A model generated the notes under the pieces. The model did not search any database. It was not told the DNA's origin and saw nothing but the letters and a program-made list of their open reading frames with translations. The translations under genes were made by a program, and so were the position numbers. Of a stretch of DNA of 64,000 nucleotides, positions 51,187 to 60,913 are shown piece by piece; the stretch's first letter is position 1, and each line of letters begins with the position of its first letter. Origin of the DNA: Caldilineaceae bacterium (GTDB lineage Bacteria > Chloroflexota > Anaerolineae > Caldilineales > Caldilineaceae); the NCBI GenBank assembly GCA_022824025.1, contig JAJEBF010000045.1, positions 108,974 to 172,973 on the forward strand. Direction: 5' to 3'.

Positions 51187-53556
51187 ATGAACAGCTACAC
51201 ATATCGTTACGATGAAGACGGTGACAGCCCGGCGCCGGTCGAGCAACTCACAACCGAAGATGCGTCCGGCATCGACGACGGCGGGCTCCTCGACTGGCGC
51301 CCCGATGCCTCCTCCGATATCACCATGCCCCCTGTCTCTGCCTACCCGCCCCATACCACCCCCTTGACCAACCTCTCTATCGACGAGTTGGCCGATTCAC
51401 CGGCCGTCTACAACAGAGAACTGAGCTGGCTGGACTTCAACTGGCGCGTCCTCTCCGAAGCCCTCGACGATCGCAACCCGCTTCTGGAACGCCTCAAATT
51501 CGTTGCCATCACCAGCAGCAATCTCGATGAATTCTTCCGCAAACGCGTCGGCGGCTTGAAGCGGCAGCAGGCCGCCGGTGTCGCCAACCTCACACTTCAC
51601 GGCTGGACACCAGACTTTCAGATGCGCCTGATCGCCCGCCATGTGCGCGCCATGGTCCAGTGCCAGACCCACGCGCTCCTCAATGAAATCCTACCGGGAC
51701 TGCGCGACGAAGGCATGCGCATCGTCGCCTATGACGAACTGCCGCAAGACCAGCAGAATGAGTTGGCCGACTTCTTCCGCCGCGAAATTTACCCTATCTT
51801 AACCCCTCTGGCCGTCGATCCTGGCCATCCGTTTCCTTTCATCAGCAATCTCAGCCTTAGCCTCGCCGTGGAGATGCGCGACCCTGTCAACGGGGAAATA
51901 AGGTTTGCCAGGGTCAAAGTGCCTTCCAATCGCGCTCGCTGGGTCACCGTAAACGAATCCCTTGACTTTGTCCCTCTCGAACAGGTGATTACCCACAATC
52001 TCGCCATCCTGTTTCCCGGCATGGAGCTGATCGCCGCCTATCCCTTCCGCGTAACCAGAAATGCTGACATTGCGCGCAGCGAAGAAGAGGCCGACGACCT
52101 GCTCGAGATGATCAGCGAAGAGCTCCGCGAACGCCGCTTCGCCCCCATCGTCCGCCTTGAAGTCGCCGAATCGATGCCCGATGACATCCGCGCCATCCTG
52201 ATGCAGGAAATGGCGCTGCACCATACCGACGTCTACCACCACCAGGGGCCCCTTGGCGTAGCAGACCTCCTGCCGCTCGCAGATGTAAATCTCCCCCATC
52301 TCAAGAATCAACCCTGGACGCCCCAAACCCACCCGGCCTTTTCCGGTGTAGGCAGTCTAACGCGACCGGCCGATATCTTCTCCATCATCAGAAAAGGCGA
52401 CGTTCTCGTCCATCACCCCTATCACAGCTTCGCCACCAGCACCCAGGCCTTCATCGAAGCCGCCGCCCGAGACCCGCAGGTTCTTGCTATCAAGCAGACA
52501 CTGTACCGGACCAGCTCAGATTCGCCAGTCGGCAGGGCCCTGATCCAGGCCGCAGAACGCGGAAAACAGGTCGCTGTACTTGTCGAGCTCAAGGCTCGCT
52601 TTGACGAGGAGCGAAATATAGAATGGGCCCGCACTCTCGAAGACGCAGGCGTCCATGTGGCCTACGGCCTCGTCGGCCTGAAAACCCACACCAAGACCAC
52701 GCTCGTCGTGCGCGAGGAAGAAGAAGGCATCCAGGTCTACGCCCACATCGGCACCGGCAACTACAACCCAAAAACCGCCGGCCTGTACACCGACCTCGGC
52801 CTGTTGACCGCACGTCCCGAAGTCGGCGCCGACCTCATGGACCTCTTCAATTTCCTCACCGGCTACAGCCGCCAGCGCCACTTCCGCCGCCTCCTGGTCG
52901 CGCCCGTCAACATGCGCGACCGGTTCGTCGAACTAATTGACACCGAGGCCGCCAACGCCCTCGCCGGTCGTCCTGCCGGCATCACCGCGAAAATGAACGG
53001 CCTCGATGACCCCGTCGTCGTCCGCGCCCTCTATCGCGCAAGCCAGGCCGGCGTTCCAATCAAGCTTATCGTGCGCGGCAACTGCCGACTCCAGCCCGGA
53101 ATCCCGGGAATCAGCGACAACATAGAAGTGGTCAGCGTCATCGGACGCTTCCTGGAACATCACCGCATCTACTCATTTCTCAACGACGGCAGACCGCTCT
53201 ACTTCATCGGCAGCGCCGACTGGATGTCGCGCAACCTGATCGCCCGCGTCGAGGCCATCGTCCCGGTGGAAGAACCCGCCCTGCAGGAGCAGCTTCAGCG
53301 CATCCTCGACTGCTGCCTCGAAGATCGCCGCCAGTCCTGGCACTTCCAGGTCGACGGGCTCTATCACAGGCCCGAGGATCAGTCGACCCTCGACGGCCGC
53401 CCGCCTTTGCAACCGGACGAAAATGCGTCCGACGCCCAGGTCGCGCTCGAAACCGCCGAAACCCGCCTCCAAAATGGCATCGAATACGCGGCCCGCGTTT
53501 ACGGCACCCACCAGGCCCTGATGGATTGGACCCAAAACAGCCTGGGTCTCCTCTAG
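51187..53556 (+). CDS. ppk1: Polyphosphate kinase 1
   Basis: This 789-residue enzyme reversibly transfers the gamma phosphate of ATP to polyphosphate. The N-terminal helical domain starts at [12 protein letters not shown]. The catalytic half contains [13 protein letters not shown], the autophosphorylated His region G-L-K-T-H-T-K-T, and the second phospholipase D-like site with [11 protein letters not shown]. About 55 acidic N-terminal residues precede the family start. An ATG at 51169 is also in frame, but AAGGA abuts it without spacing; GGAGAG seven bases before 51187 is better. ppk2 and exopolyphosphatase are not nearby. Confidence 0.96.
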   Translation: MNSYTYRYDEDGDSPAPVEQLTTEDASGIDDGGLLDWRPDASSDITMPPVSAYPPHTTPLTNLSIDELADSPAVYNRELSWLDFNWRVLSEALDDRNPLLERLKFVAITSSNLDEFFRKRVGGLKRQQAAGVANLTLHGWTPDFQMRLIARHVRAMVQCQTHALLNEILPGLRDEGMRIVAYDELPQDQQNELADFFRREIYPILTPLAVDPGHPFPFISNLSLSLAVEMRDPVNGEIRFARVKVPSNRARWVTVNESLDFVPLEQVITHNLAILFPGMELIAAYPFRVTRNADIARSEEEADDLLEMISEELRERRFAPIVRLEVAESMPDDIRAILMQEMALHHTDVYHHQGPLGVADLLPLADVNLPHLKNQPWTPQTHPAFSGVGSLTRPADIFSIIRKGDVLVHHPYHSFATSTQAFIEAAARDPQVLAIKQTLYRTSSDSPVGRALIQAAERGKQVAVLVELKARFDEERNIEWARTLEDAGVHVAYGLVGLKTHTKTTLVVREEEEGIQVYAHIGTGNYNPKTAGLYTDLGLLTARPEVGADLMDLFNFLTGYSRQRHFRRLLVAPVNMRDRFVELIDTEAANALAGRPAGITAKMNGLDDPVVVRALYRASQAGVPIKLIVRGNCRLQPGIPGISDNIEVVSVIGRFLEHHRIYSFLNDGRPLYFIGSADWMSRNLIARVEAIVPVEEPALQEQLQRILDCCLEDRRQSWHFQVDGLYHRPEDQSTLDGRPPLQPDENASDAQVALETAETRLQNGIEYAARVYGTHQALMDWTQNSLGLL

Positions 53557-53780
53557 GCCTTCCCGCATTTCTAACAGCCTTGGACCCCGCCCGGGGTCCC
53601 CAACCCATCACCCCCGCAGAACACCACGGAAGCCCTCCCCGCTGTGTATGCGCGCCCTCACCTCCTCCAGCCCCCCGCGCAATTTTCTTCAAAACCATAG
53701 GATTCACACGTTTCACGTCCAGTGTACAGCCCCCCGTTCCACCTTTCGGATTTCCAGCCATCGACCGTTTTCCCTGCCGC

Positions 53781-53885
53781 TCCGTGCCCCTACGTGGATC
53801 AAAGCCGTTGACTTTCTCCCAAGCCCTCCGTGTCCTCCGTGGCCCTCCGCGGCCATCCGTGGATCAAAGCCGTTGACCTTCCCAC
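53781..53885. repeat. Dispersed intergenic repeat, two units before the DtxR gene
   Basis: Two copies of GTGGATCAAAGCCGTTGAC (53794 and 53859) are joined by CTCCGTGTCCTCCGTGGCCC and similar pieces. They match the copy at 21621 at 25 of 27 positions. The unit ends about 20 bases before the -35 box of the DtxR-family gene. Confidence 0.8.
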
Positions 53886-53907
53886 TGCCCCGTCCTTCCC
53901 TCCAGAC

Positions 53908-53936
53908 TTGACAAACACCCCTCTGTCGTCTACAAT
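53908..53936 (+). promoter_or_regulatory. Near-consensus promoter of the DtxR-family gene, predicted leaderless
   Basis: TTGACA (53908-53913) and TACAAT (53931-53936) are exactly 17 bp apart. The -10 box ends six bases before the ATG at 53943, so transcription should begin at the start codon. No Shine-Dalgarno sequence is present. Confidence 0.8.
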
Positions 53937-53951
53937 TTAGCCATGACTAAA
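53936..53951. promoter_or_regulatory. Inverted repeat over the start codon, possible autoregulatory operator
   Basis: TTTAG-N6-CTAAA spans the end of the -10 box and the start codon. DtxR/MntR-family repressors bind A/T-rich palindromes at promoters, including their own, so this is a plausible self-binding site. Confidence 0.45.
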
Positions 53952-54638
53952 AACTACTCCTCTGAAATCGCGAGCCCCCTTTCCTCCAACCACGAGGATT
54001 ACCTCAAAGCCATCTACATCCTGGAGGCTCGCGGCGAACAGGTCACTAACTCGGTCCTCTCCGAATACATCGGCTTCACCCCGGCTTCCGCCACCAATAT
54101 GGTCAAGAAACTCTCTCAGATGGACCTGGTTATCTATCGCCCCCACCAGGCCGTTTCCTTGACCCCAACCGGCAGACGGGTCGCACTTGAAATCCTGCGC
54201 CATCACCGTTTGCTGGAACTCTTCCTCCACAAAACACTCGACATCCCCTGGGACAGCGTCCACGAAGAGGCCGAACGCCTCGAGCACGTGATCAGCGAGG
54301 CCCTGGAAGATGCCATCGCAGCCTCTCTTGGCTACCCGAAAGTTGACCCCCACGGCGACCCGATTCCCACCAAAACCGGCGAAATCGGCCACACGCCAGG
54401 TCATCCTCTTTCTCAAGCCAAAGCCGGCCGCGCCTATAGGCTCGTCCGCGTCCTGAGCCAGGAAAAAGAGCGCCTGGCCTATCTCGGCAGGCTGGGTCTG
54501 AGCCTCAACGTAGAACTGTTCCTGCGCGAGCAGGCCCCCTTTGACGGTCCCGTGCTGGTGGAGGTCGCCGGTGTCGAACACGCCCTGGCCGCCGAAATGG
54601 CAGCCCTTCTGCAAGTTGTGCCCGCGTCAGCAAAATAG
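53943..54638 (+). CDS. DtxR/MntR-family metal-dependent transcriptional regulator
   Basis: This 231-residue regulator has a winged-helix DNA-binding domain (H-E-D-Y-L-K-A-I-Y through L-T-P-T-G-R-R-V-A), a metal-binding dimerisation domain and a C-terminal SH3/FeoA-like domain. Candidate metal ligands include the H-H-R-L-L-E-L-F-L segment, V-H-E-E-A-E-R-L-E-H and H-G-D-P-I-P. Family members repress Mn, Fe or Zn uptake genes when bound by metal. The gene has a near-consensus promoter with an overlapping inverted repeat and appears leaderless. No metal transporter is adjacent, although a TerC gene lies 26 kb away. Confidence 0.92.
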   Translation: MTKNYSSEIASPLSSNHEDYLKAIYILEARGEQVTNSVLSEYIGFTPASATNMVKKLSQMDLVIYRPHQAVSLTPTGRRVALEILRHHRLLELFLHKTLDIPWDSVHEEAERLEHVISEALEDAIAASLGYPKVDPHGDPIPTKTGEIGHTPGHPLSQAKAGRAYRLVRVLSQEKERLAYLGRLGLSLNVELFLREQAPFDGPVLVEVAGVEHALAAEMAALLQVVPASAK

Positions 54639-54860
54639 GGCCTCTGTCAGAACTCTGTCGTCTTGCCGTCAGCCGCTTAACCTCAATTCATGCGATAATG
54701 GTCGTTGATTCAGTATGGCCGAAGCCAGATAGAGGCAGGAATGAAAGTCTCTGTCGAATGGTCACACGGCCCGCTGCGCGTCCAGCGACCCGGCTAACGA
54801 AATGCAAGCCTTTTGGCGCCTTATGTAGTTTGCCGAAGTTCTTCGGATAAAGAACTGTCC

Positions 54861-57098
54861 ATGATTTTCCGAAATTTGACCCGGCGGGCGGTTAGAAGCA
54901 GCCTGACCCTCCTCGGCATCGCAATAGGCGTCGCCGCCGTCGTCGCCCTCGGAGCCATTGCAGAAGGCCTCGCCTCCAACTTCGCCGTTGTCGTAGGCGG
55001 CAGCAGCAACGACCTGCTCATCACGCAGGCGGAAGCCCTCGACCCGGCGCTGAGCAACCTCGACGACACCATCGGCGAACGACTCCAGGCCGTTCCCGGG
55101 GTGGAACGAGTTGAACCAGGCGTCTACACCTGGGTCACGACCGCCGACCTCCCCTTCTTTCTTCTCTTCGGCTACGAGATCGGCAGCACCGCCATGGATC
55201 ACTATCGCGTCGTAGAAGGCAAACCGGTCAGCGGTCCCGGACAGATCATCATTGGCCGCCGCGCCACCGAATCAATCGACATTGCTGTCGGCGACAGCCT
55301 CCGCATCTACGGTACGCCTTACCGGGTCGTCGGCATCTACGAGACAGGCCAGGGCATCGAGGAATCCGGCGGCGTCCTCATGCTTGAAGACGCCCAGGCG
55401 GCCGCGCAATTCGAACGCAAAGTCAGCCTTTATGAAATCGGCCTGCGCCGCGGCGACAACATTGATGACATCATCGCACGCATCGAATCCCTTGACCTCG
55501 ATCTCAAGGTGAGCAAAACCAGCGAACGCGAAAGCAACCAGCAATATGAGCAGATGCTGCAGGGATTCGCCTGGGGCATCGCGGCCATTGCCATCTTTAT
55601 CGGCGGTTTCGGCATGATGAACTCGATGGTCATGAGCGTGCTCGAACGAACGCGCGAAATCGGCACGCTGCGCGCCCTGGGATGGAGCCGCTGGCGGGTC
55701 CTGTGGATCATCCTCGGCGAATCCGTAACCTTGAGCGCTCTCGGCGGCGTTGTCGGCATTCTTCTCGGCATCGGCTTGGCCAAGCTGGCAGGTACGGTCC
55801 CGGGCATGGGTGTCCTCCTTACAGGTGTTTTCACCCCAGCCATATTCCTGCAGGGCCTCGGAACGGCCCTCGTCCTGGGCCTCGTCGGGGGCGTCTATCC
55901 CGCTTGGCGGGCCGCTGGTCTGCGCCCTGTAGAAGCCCTCTCCTACGAAGGCGGCACGGCCTCCGACTTCAAAGCCGGACGGCTGAGCCGGTTCGGCAGC
56001 CAGAGCTTCCGCAACCTATGGCGGCGCCGCAACCGGACCCTGCTCGCCTCCGCCGGGATCGGCATCGGCGTCGGCACGCTGGTCATGCTCGGTGGCATCA
56101 CCGCCGGCCTGATCGGCCAAATGAACAACCTCGCCGGTAGCGGCAGTCCCGGAAACCTGACCGTGATGCAGCGCGACGTGCCGGACATGTCGCTGAGCAG
56201 CATTGACGAAAACGTCGTGCGCCAGATTCAGGCCATGCCGCAGGTTGAATCGGTCAGCCCCATGGTTCTGGGCGTGGTCCTCACCCCCGAACTGCCCCTC
56301 TTCATCCTCCACGGCCTCGATCCCAACAGCCCCGCCATGGATCACTACAAACTTGCAGCCGGGCGGCGAGTCCAACGCCCTTCTGAAATCATGATCGGCA
56401 GCAACGCGGCGGAATCCTACAACCTGGCCCTTGGAGACACCCTGACCCTCTATAACACTCGCTACAAAGTTGTGGGCATCTACGAGACCGGCGTGGCCTG
56501 GGAGGAAGGGGGAGGCATCCTGGCCTTGCGCGAATCCCAGCGCATCCTCAATCGCCCACGCAATGTCAGCTTCCTGTTTGTCGACGTCACAGACCCCTCC
56601 TTGGCACTGCCGGTCCAGGAAGCAATCAATCAGAGGTTTCCCAAGGTTCGGGCCAGCATCAGCAGCGAATTCGCCCAGAATACCGACGACATCGCCTCCA
56701 TACAGGGGATCGCCGCAGCAATCGGTCTGCTTGCCCTGGTCGTGGGCGGAATCGTCGTGGCAAACACCATGATCATGTCCATCTACGAACGAACCCGTGA
56801 GATCGGCACGTTAAGGGCACTGGGCTGGCCCGGAAGGCGCATTCTTTCACAGATCATGCAGGAAAGCCTCCTGCTCTGCCTCCTGTCCGCAATCGTCGGC
56901 AGCGTTGGCGCCGTCCTCTTGCTAACCGGACTCGCCGCCCTGCCAATCCCTGGTGGCGCCATGCTGCGGCCGGCCTGGGAACCTGGCACCTTCGCGATCG
57001 CCGTAAGCCTCGCCGTCGTGCTCGGCCTTGCCGGCGGCTTCTACCCGGCCTGGCGGGCCAGCAAACTGCAGCCGGTTGAGGCGCTGCGCTATGAGTGA
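54861..57098 (+). CDS. Double-length FtsX/MacB-type ABC transporter permease
   Basis: This 745-residue protein contains two complete MacB-permease units in series (about 1-375 and 380-745). Each begins with an R-N-L-x-R-R-x-R-x-L-L-A/G-I-G-I-G start helix, carries an extracytoplasmic domain with V-V-G-I-Y-E-T-G, and ends with E-R-T-R-E-I-G-T-L-R-A-L-G-W and Y-P-A-W-R-A-x-x-L-x-P-V-E-A-L. Normally two such subunits dimerise; here they are fused, so one chain may serve as the whole permease. The frame is open to 54813, but the family start is the ATG at 54861. An adaptor and an ATPase follow, completing a MacAB-like export or lipoprotein-release system. Confidence 0.93.
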   Translation: MIFRNLTRRAVRSSLTLLGIAIGVAAVVALGAIAEGLASNFAVVVGGSSNDLLITQAEALDPALSNLDDTIGERLQAVPGVERVEPGVYTWVTTADLPFFLLFGYEIGSTAMDHYRVVEGKPVSGPGQIIIGRRATESIDIAVGDSLRIYGTPYRVVGIYETGQGIEESGGVLMLEDAQAAAQFERKVSLYEIGLRRGDNIDDIIARIESLDLDLKVSKTSERESNQQYEQMLQGFAWGIAAIAIFIGGFGMMNSMVMSVLERTREIGTLRALGWSRWRVLWIILGESVTLSALGGVVGILLGIGLAKLAGTVPGMGVLLTGVFTPAIFLQGLGTALVLGLVGGVYPAWRAAGLRPVEALSYEGGTASDFKAGRLSRFGSQSFRNLWRRRNRTLLASAGIGIGVGTLVMLGGITAGLIGQMNNLAGSGSPGNLTVMQRDVPDMSLSSIDENVVRQIQAMPQVESVSPMVLGVVLTPELPLFILHGLDPNSPAMDHYKLAAGRRVQRPSEIMIGSNAAESYNLALGDTLTLYNTRYKVVGIYETGVAWEEGGGILALRESQRILNRPRNVSFLFVDVTDPSLALPVQEAINQRFPKVRASISSEFAQNTDDIASIQGIAAAIGLLALVVGGIVVANTMIMSIYERTREIGTLRALGWPGRRILSQIMQESLLLCLLSAIVGSVGAVLLLTGLAALPIPGGAMLRPAWEPGTFAIAVSLAVVLGLAGGFYPAWRASKLQPVEALRYE

Positions 57099-57160
57099 AT
57101 CTCCCGCTTCAGCCCCTTCTCCGACTCCGGCTGATGCCTTTCTGTGCGATAGGGATAGAC

Positions 57161-58510
57161 ATGAAACGAGTTTTGATCCTTCTTGGACTGGTCGTCGTTC
57201 TGGCCGCTGCCGCCTGGGCATACGTGACCTACGTCGACCCAACTCTACTGCCCCAAACTTCCGACTCGGGCAGTGATGAAGTACTGGAGGCATCACCAGA
57301 GGATGCCGCCTCCGACCTCGACTCCGTCATCTGGGCATCGGGCAAGCTGCTTCCCATAGTTTGGGCCAATTTGTCCCCGCTCCAGGGAGGTATCGTTCAA
57401 ACGCTGCACGTCGCAGAGGGCGACTGGGTGGAATCTGGCGACCTGCTGGTGCAGCTCGAAAACCCCGCCGCCGCAGGCCAGGTCGATATAGCCGCCGCAA
57501 CTGTCGCCGAAGCGGAGGCAGCCCACGCCAAGTTGCTGGCCGGGGCAGGCGAGGCCGAAATTGCCGCAGCTCAGGCGGGCGTCGCAACCGCTGAAGCGCA
57601 GGTTTCGCTCGCCGCCGGCAGGCTCTTGGAGGCGCAAAAGACTGTCGAATTCTACGAAGTGGAAGTCCAGATCGCCCGGGAACGGCACAATGAGCTTGCC
57701 GCCGGCCCCACCGACGCGGAACGCGCCGCGGCTGCCGCACGCGTAGAAGTCGCGCAGGCCGCCCTCGACCACGCGCAGGCTACCTACAATGCCGTGCGCG
57801 GCGACCCCAACATCGGCAGCACGCAGCTGGAAGCGCTCCAACTGCAACAGGCAACCAAGTCACTCGAAGCGGCCAAGGCGGAATTCGCAGTCGCTACCCA
57901 GGGGGCCACACAGCAACAGCTTGCCGTAGCCGCTTCAATCATCGTGGAAGCCCGCTCGCGTGTGGCAATGGCCGAGAGCCAGATCCCGGCCGCCCAGGCC
58001 GCAATCCAGTCGGCGGAGGCCGCGCTGGCCAGCGCGCAGGCAAACCTGCGCAGAACTGTTGAAGGCGCCTCCCCTGAAGATGTCGCCGTTTCCCTGGCGC
58101 GCATCGGCACCGCCAAAGCCCAGCTTGCCAGCGCGCAGGCCCACGTTGCCCAGTCCCAGATCGTAGCCCCATTCCCCGGTCAGGTAGGCGCCCTTCTCGT
58201 TCGAGGCGGAGAACTCGTTTCAGCCGGGCAAGCCCTCGTCCTTCTCGGAGACACCGGCAGCATGCACGTCGAAACGACCGACCTGCGCGAAACCGACGTT
58301 GTCCAGTTGCGCAGCGGCCAAAAGGTGGAAGTCACCTTCGACTCGCTGCCCGACCAGTCATTTGACGGGCTCATCACACACATCGCCCCTGTCAGCACCT
58401 CTGACAGGGGAAGCACAAACTTTACCGTTCACGTGGAGGTCCCGCAGTTGGACCAGAACCTGCGCTGGGGAATGACCGCCTTCGTGAATATTCTCGTCTC
58501 GCCCCAATAG
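57161..58510 (+). CDS. MacA/HlyD-type periplasmic adaptor subunit
   Basis: This 449-residue protein has an N-terminal membrane anchor (M-K-R-V-L-I-L-L-G-L-V-V-V-L), a split biotinyl-lipoyl domain (I-V-Q-T-L-H-V-A-E-G-D-W-V and Q-I-V-A-P-F-P-G-Q-V-G-A-L), a long Ala- and Gln-rich coiled-coil hairpin (about 120-310) and a beta-barrel domain. It would link the permease to outer layers or stimulate the ATPase. AGGGAT precedes the ATG at 57161; a longer frame from 57095 overlaps the permease end and is rejected. The gene is 62 bp after the permease. Confidence 0.9.
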   Translation: MKRVLILLGLVVVLAAAAWAYVTYVDPTLLPQTSDSGSDEVLEASPEDAASDLDSVIWASGKLLPIVWANLSPLQGGIVQTLHVAEGDWVESGDLLVQLENPAAAGQVDIAAATVAEAEAAHAKLLAGAGEAEIAAAQAGVATAEAQVSLAAGRLLEAQKTVEFYEVEVQIARERHNELAAGPTDAERAAAAARVEVAQAALDHAQATYNAVRGDPNIGSTQLEALQLQQATKSLEAAKAEFAVATQGATQQQLAVAASIIVEARSRVAMAESQIPAAQAAIQSAEAALASAQANLRRTVEGASPEDVAVSLARIGTAKAQLASAQAHVAQSQIVAPFPGQVGALLVRGGELVSAGQALVLLGDTGSMHVETTDLRETDVVQLRSGQKVEVTFDSLPDQSFDGLITHIAPVSTSDRGSTNFTVHVEVPQLDQNLRWGMTAFVNILVSPQ

Positions 58511-58668
58511 CCGGACCCGATAGGGGCGTCACCCATCCGGGCCGGCCTGTATTGCATTGCGAAGCGAATGCTCCCTCGCACTCGCTCCGCGATTGCCCGC
58601 TCAGGCCAATCACCATGCCGCCAACGGCGCGCGCGTTATCTGATATGCAGCCAGAACCGGTACAGAGA

Positions 58669-59535
58669 ATGTCCAGCCACCAGCCAATAATCCGTGTTGA
58701 AGACCTGACGAAGATTTACGGCAGCGGTGAAACGGCCGTGCGCGCCCTCGACGCGCTTTCGGTCGAAGTACAAACGGGGGAGTTCGTCGCCGTAATGGGG
58801 CCCAGCGGCTGCGGAAAAAGCACGCTCCTCAACATGCTCGGCGCGTTGGACCAGCCAACCGAGGGCAAAGTCTGGGTCGCTGGCGAAGACCTTTCGAAGC
58901 TGAAAAACGTGGACCAGTTTAGAGCGAAGACTGTCGGATTTGTCTTCCAACTCCACAACCTTCTTCCCACCATGACCGCGCAGGAAAACATCGAAGTGCC
59001 GCTCCAGGGCCAGATCGGCAGCCGCAAAGAACGCCGCGAACGGGCCGCCCATCTACTCGAACTCGTCGGTCTGGGCGACCGCAGTCATCATCTGCCCGGC
59101 CAGCTGTCAGGCGGCCAGCGGCAGCGCGTCGCAATCGCCCGTTCCCTCGCCAACAGCCCTGCCCTGGTTCTGGCAGATGAACCCAGCGGCGCGCTCGACA
59201 GCCAGAGCAGCGAAGACATCATGGCTCTCCTCGCACAGTTGAACGAGAGTCAGGGAACTTCCATCGTGGTCGTTACCCACGACCGCCGCGTTGCCCAGGC
59301 GACCCAGCGCGTTCTGCGCATGCAGGACGGTAAAATCGTCTCCGATCACCGCATCGCCGACCCCATCGAAGAGGACCTGCGCATGTTTGCCCAGAGCCAG
59401 TTCGGCCAGTCCCTCCTGGCAAACAACCCCTCTCTCGAAGAGTTTATTCAGGAACGCGACATAGCAGCCCTGCGCCAACTTCTCCAATCATTCGACGACC
59501 AGGAATCCAACCCCGAAGACTCCCATTCCTCCTGA
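58669..59535 (+). CDS. ABC transporter ATPase, MacB/LolD type
   Basis: This 288-residue ATPase has Walker [10 protein letters not shown] (about 44-52), the Q-loop [10 protein letters not shown], signature [10 protein letters not shown], Walker [14 protein letters not shown] and the switch His in V-V-V-T-H-D. It powers the FtsX-type permease and adaptor encoded upstream. About 55 residues follow the nucleotide-binding domain and are rich in Gln and Asp. The frame is open to 58552; the ATG at 58669 matches the family start, though its ribosome site is weak. Confidence 0.93.
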   Translation: MSSHQPIIRVEDLTKIYGSGETAVRALDALSVEVQTGEFVAVMGPSGCGKSTLLNMLGALDQPTEGKVWVAGEDLSKLKNVDQFRAKTVGFVFQLHNLLPTMTAQENIEVPLQGQIGSRKERRERAAHLLELVGLGDRSHHLPGQLSGGQRQRVAIARSLANSPALVLADEPSGALDSQSSEDIMALLAQLNESQGTSIVVVTHDRRVAQATQRVLRMQDGKIVSDHRIADPIEEDLRMFAQSQFGQSLLANNPSLEEFIQERDIAALRQLLQSFDDQESNPEDSHSS

Positions 59536-59624
59536 TACAACGTTGTCCCCCCAGTAACACACCCCTCTCCCTATCCTCCGCTCCCTCTCAATTTCTCCTC
59601 AACACAAACCTCCCTTTGCCTCTC

Positions 59625-59660
59625 TCCTCCGTGCCTCTCCGTGGACCACCTGCCGTTCAC
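59625..59660. repeat. Dispersed intergenic repeat copy in a convergent region
   Basis: CTCCGTGCCTCTCCGTGGAC followed by CACCTGCCGTTCACC is a short divergent copy of the family, between the ATPase and threonine dehydratase stops. Confidence 0.6.
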
Positions 59661-59678
59661 CAGCCCACCCCCAGCACA

Positions 59679-60659
59679 TCACCCAGCATCCAAAACCTCG
59701 CGCAGCTGAACCGGCGAGATATTGCCTCCGCTCAAAATCAACGCAACCCTCTTCCCCGCCAGCTCTTCGCGCATCTGCAACAGCGCCGCCAGCGGCGATG
59801 CCCCCGCCGGCTCCGCCAGAGTCTTCGCCGTCTCCAGGTACATCCGCACCGCCGCAAACATCTCCGCCTCCGAAACCGTCACAAAACTGTCCAGATGCTC
59901 CCACAGAATCGATTGCGGCAACATGTACGGGGCCCCTGTCGCCAGTCCTTCGGCGGCCGTCCGGTTGGGCGCTTCCCGCCAGCCCCTGTCCCGCCAGGCA
60001 AGATAGGCAGCGGGCGACGCCTCCGCGCACACCGCCACCGTCCGTATCCCCGGATTAACCGTCTTGGCCGCAATCGATGCGCCCGATGCGCCGCTGCCGC
60101 CACCAACCGGCACGATGATCGCCTCAATGTCCGGCCTCTCCTGCAGCACTTCCAGCGTATGCGTCGCCACGCCTGCAATCAGCGCCGGTTCATCGCCCGA
60201 TGAAACGAAGCGCAGCCCCTCTTCCTCCGCGATTTGTTCCCCGTAACGCTTGGCCGCCTCAAAGTCTTCCCCGTTCAGCCGCACGTCCGCGCCGTTCGCG
60301 ATCATCGCCTTCAGCTTGACAGGATTCGCGTTCTCAGGAACTGCAATCACAGCCTTTACGCCAAACAGTCGCGCCGCGTACGCCACCGACTGGCCATGAT
60401 TGCCGGTGGAAGCCGTAACCACGCCTTGCCTGCGCTGCGCCGCAGACAGCCTCGCCATGAAATTGATGCCCCCGCGCAGCTTGAACGCGCCAATTGGCAG
60501 ATAGTTCTCGTGCTTCACCCACACCTCGGCGCCCGTGGCCTCATCCAGCACCGGATAGTTGTGCAACGGCGTCGGCGACAGGTAGCGGCGCAACACAAGC
60601 TGCGCCTCAAGGATGTCGGCAAAACCGGGTCGAGCCGGCAGATCGGAATTCGTAGTCAT
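59679..60659 (-). CDS. Threonine/serine dehydratase-like PLP enzyme
   Basis: This 326-residue fold-type II PLP enzyme has the Schiff-base lysine K60 in G-A-F-K-L-R-G-G, the substrate loop T-A-S-T-G-N-H-G-Q-S and the phosphate-binding glycine loop G-G-G-S-G-A-S. These match biodegradative threonine dehydratases and related serine racemases; no C-terminal ACT domain is present, so it lacks isoleucine feedback control. It would deaminate threonine to 2-oxobutyrate, or act on hydroxyaspartate or serine. The frame runs to 60701; the ATG at 60659 gives the usual N-terminus. It is transcribed 255 bp after a CoA-transferase gene. Confidence 0.9.
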   Translation of the reverse strand: MTTNSDLPARPGFADILEAQLVLRRYLSPTPLHNYPVLDEATGAEVWVKHENYLPIGAFKLRGGINFMARLSAAQRRQGVVTASTGNHGQSVAYAARLFGVKAVIAVPENANPVKLKAMIANGADVRLNGEDFEAAKRYGEQIAEEEGLRFVSSGDEPALIAGVATHTLEVLQERPDIEAIIVPVGGGSGASGASIAAKTVNPGIRTVAVCAEASPAAYLAWRDRGWREAPNRTAAEGLATGAPYMLPQSILWEHLDSFVTVSEAEMFAAVRMYLETAKTLAEPAGASPLAALLQMREELAGKRVALILSGGNISPVQLREVLDAG

Positions 60660-60913
60660 TGTGTCTTCAAACTTTCCTTTCTGGATCGGGAGAGACCGCA
60701 CGCAGTCCCACCCAACGATTCACTTTCATTCAGCGCCTGCAGAAGCCCGGCAATGCCAGTTCACATGACTGCTCGTGCCTTCCGGGCGCCTTCCTCATCC
60801 ACCTCAGCCTTCCCTCCTAAACCGTCAATGAACCCAACAAGGCAGTTCCTCGCGCGCCTCGCGGACAAACCGGGGCGATCCTATTCCCCATGGCACCCCT
60901 CCACACTCATTGC

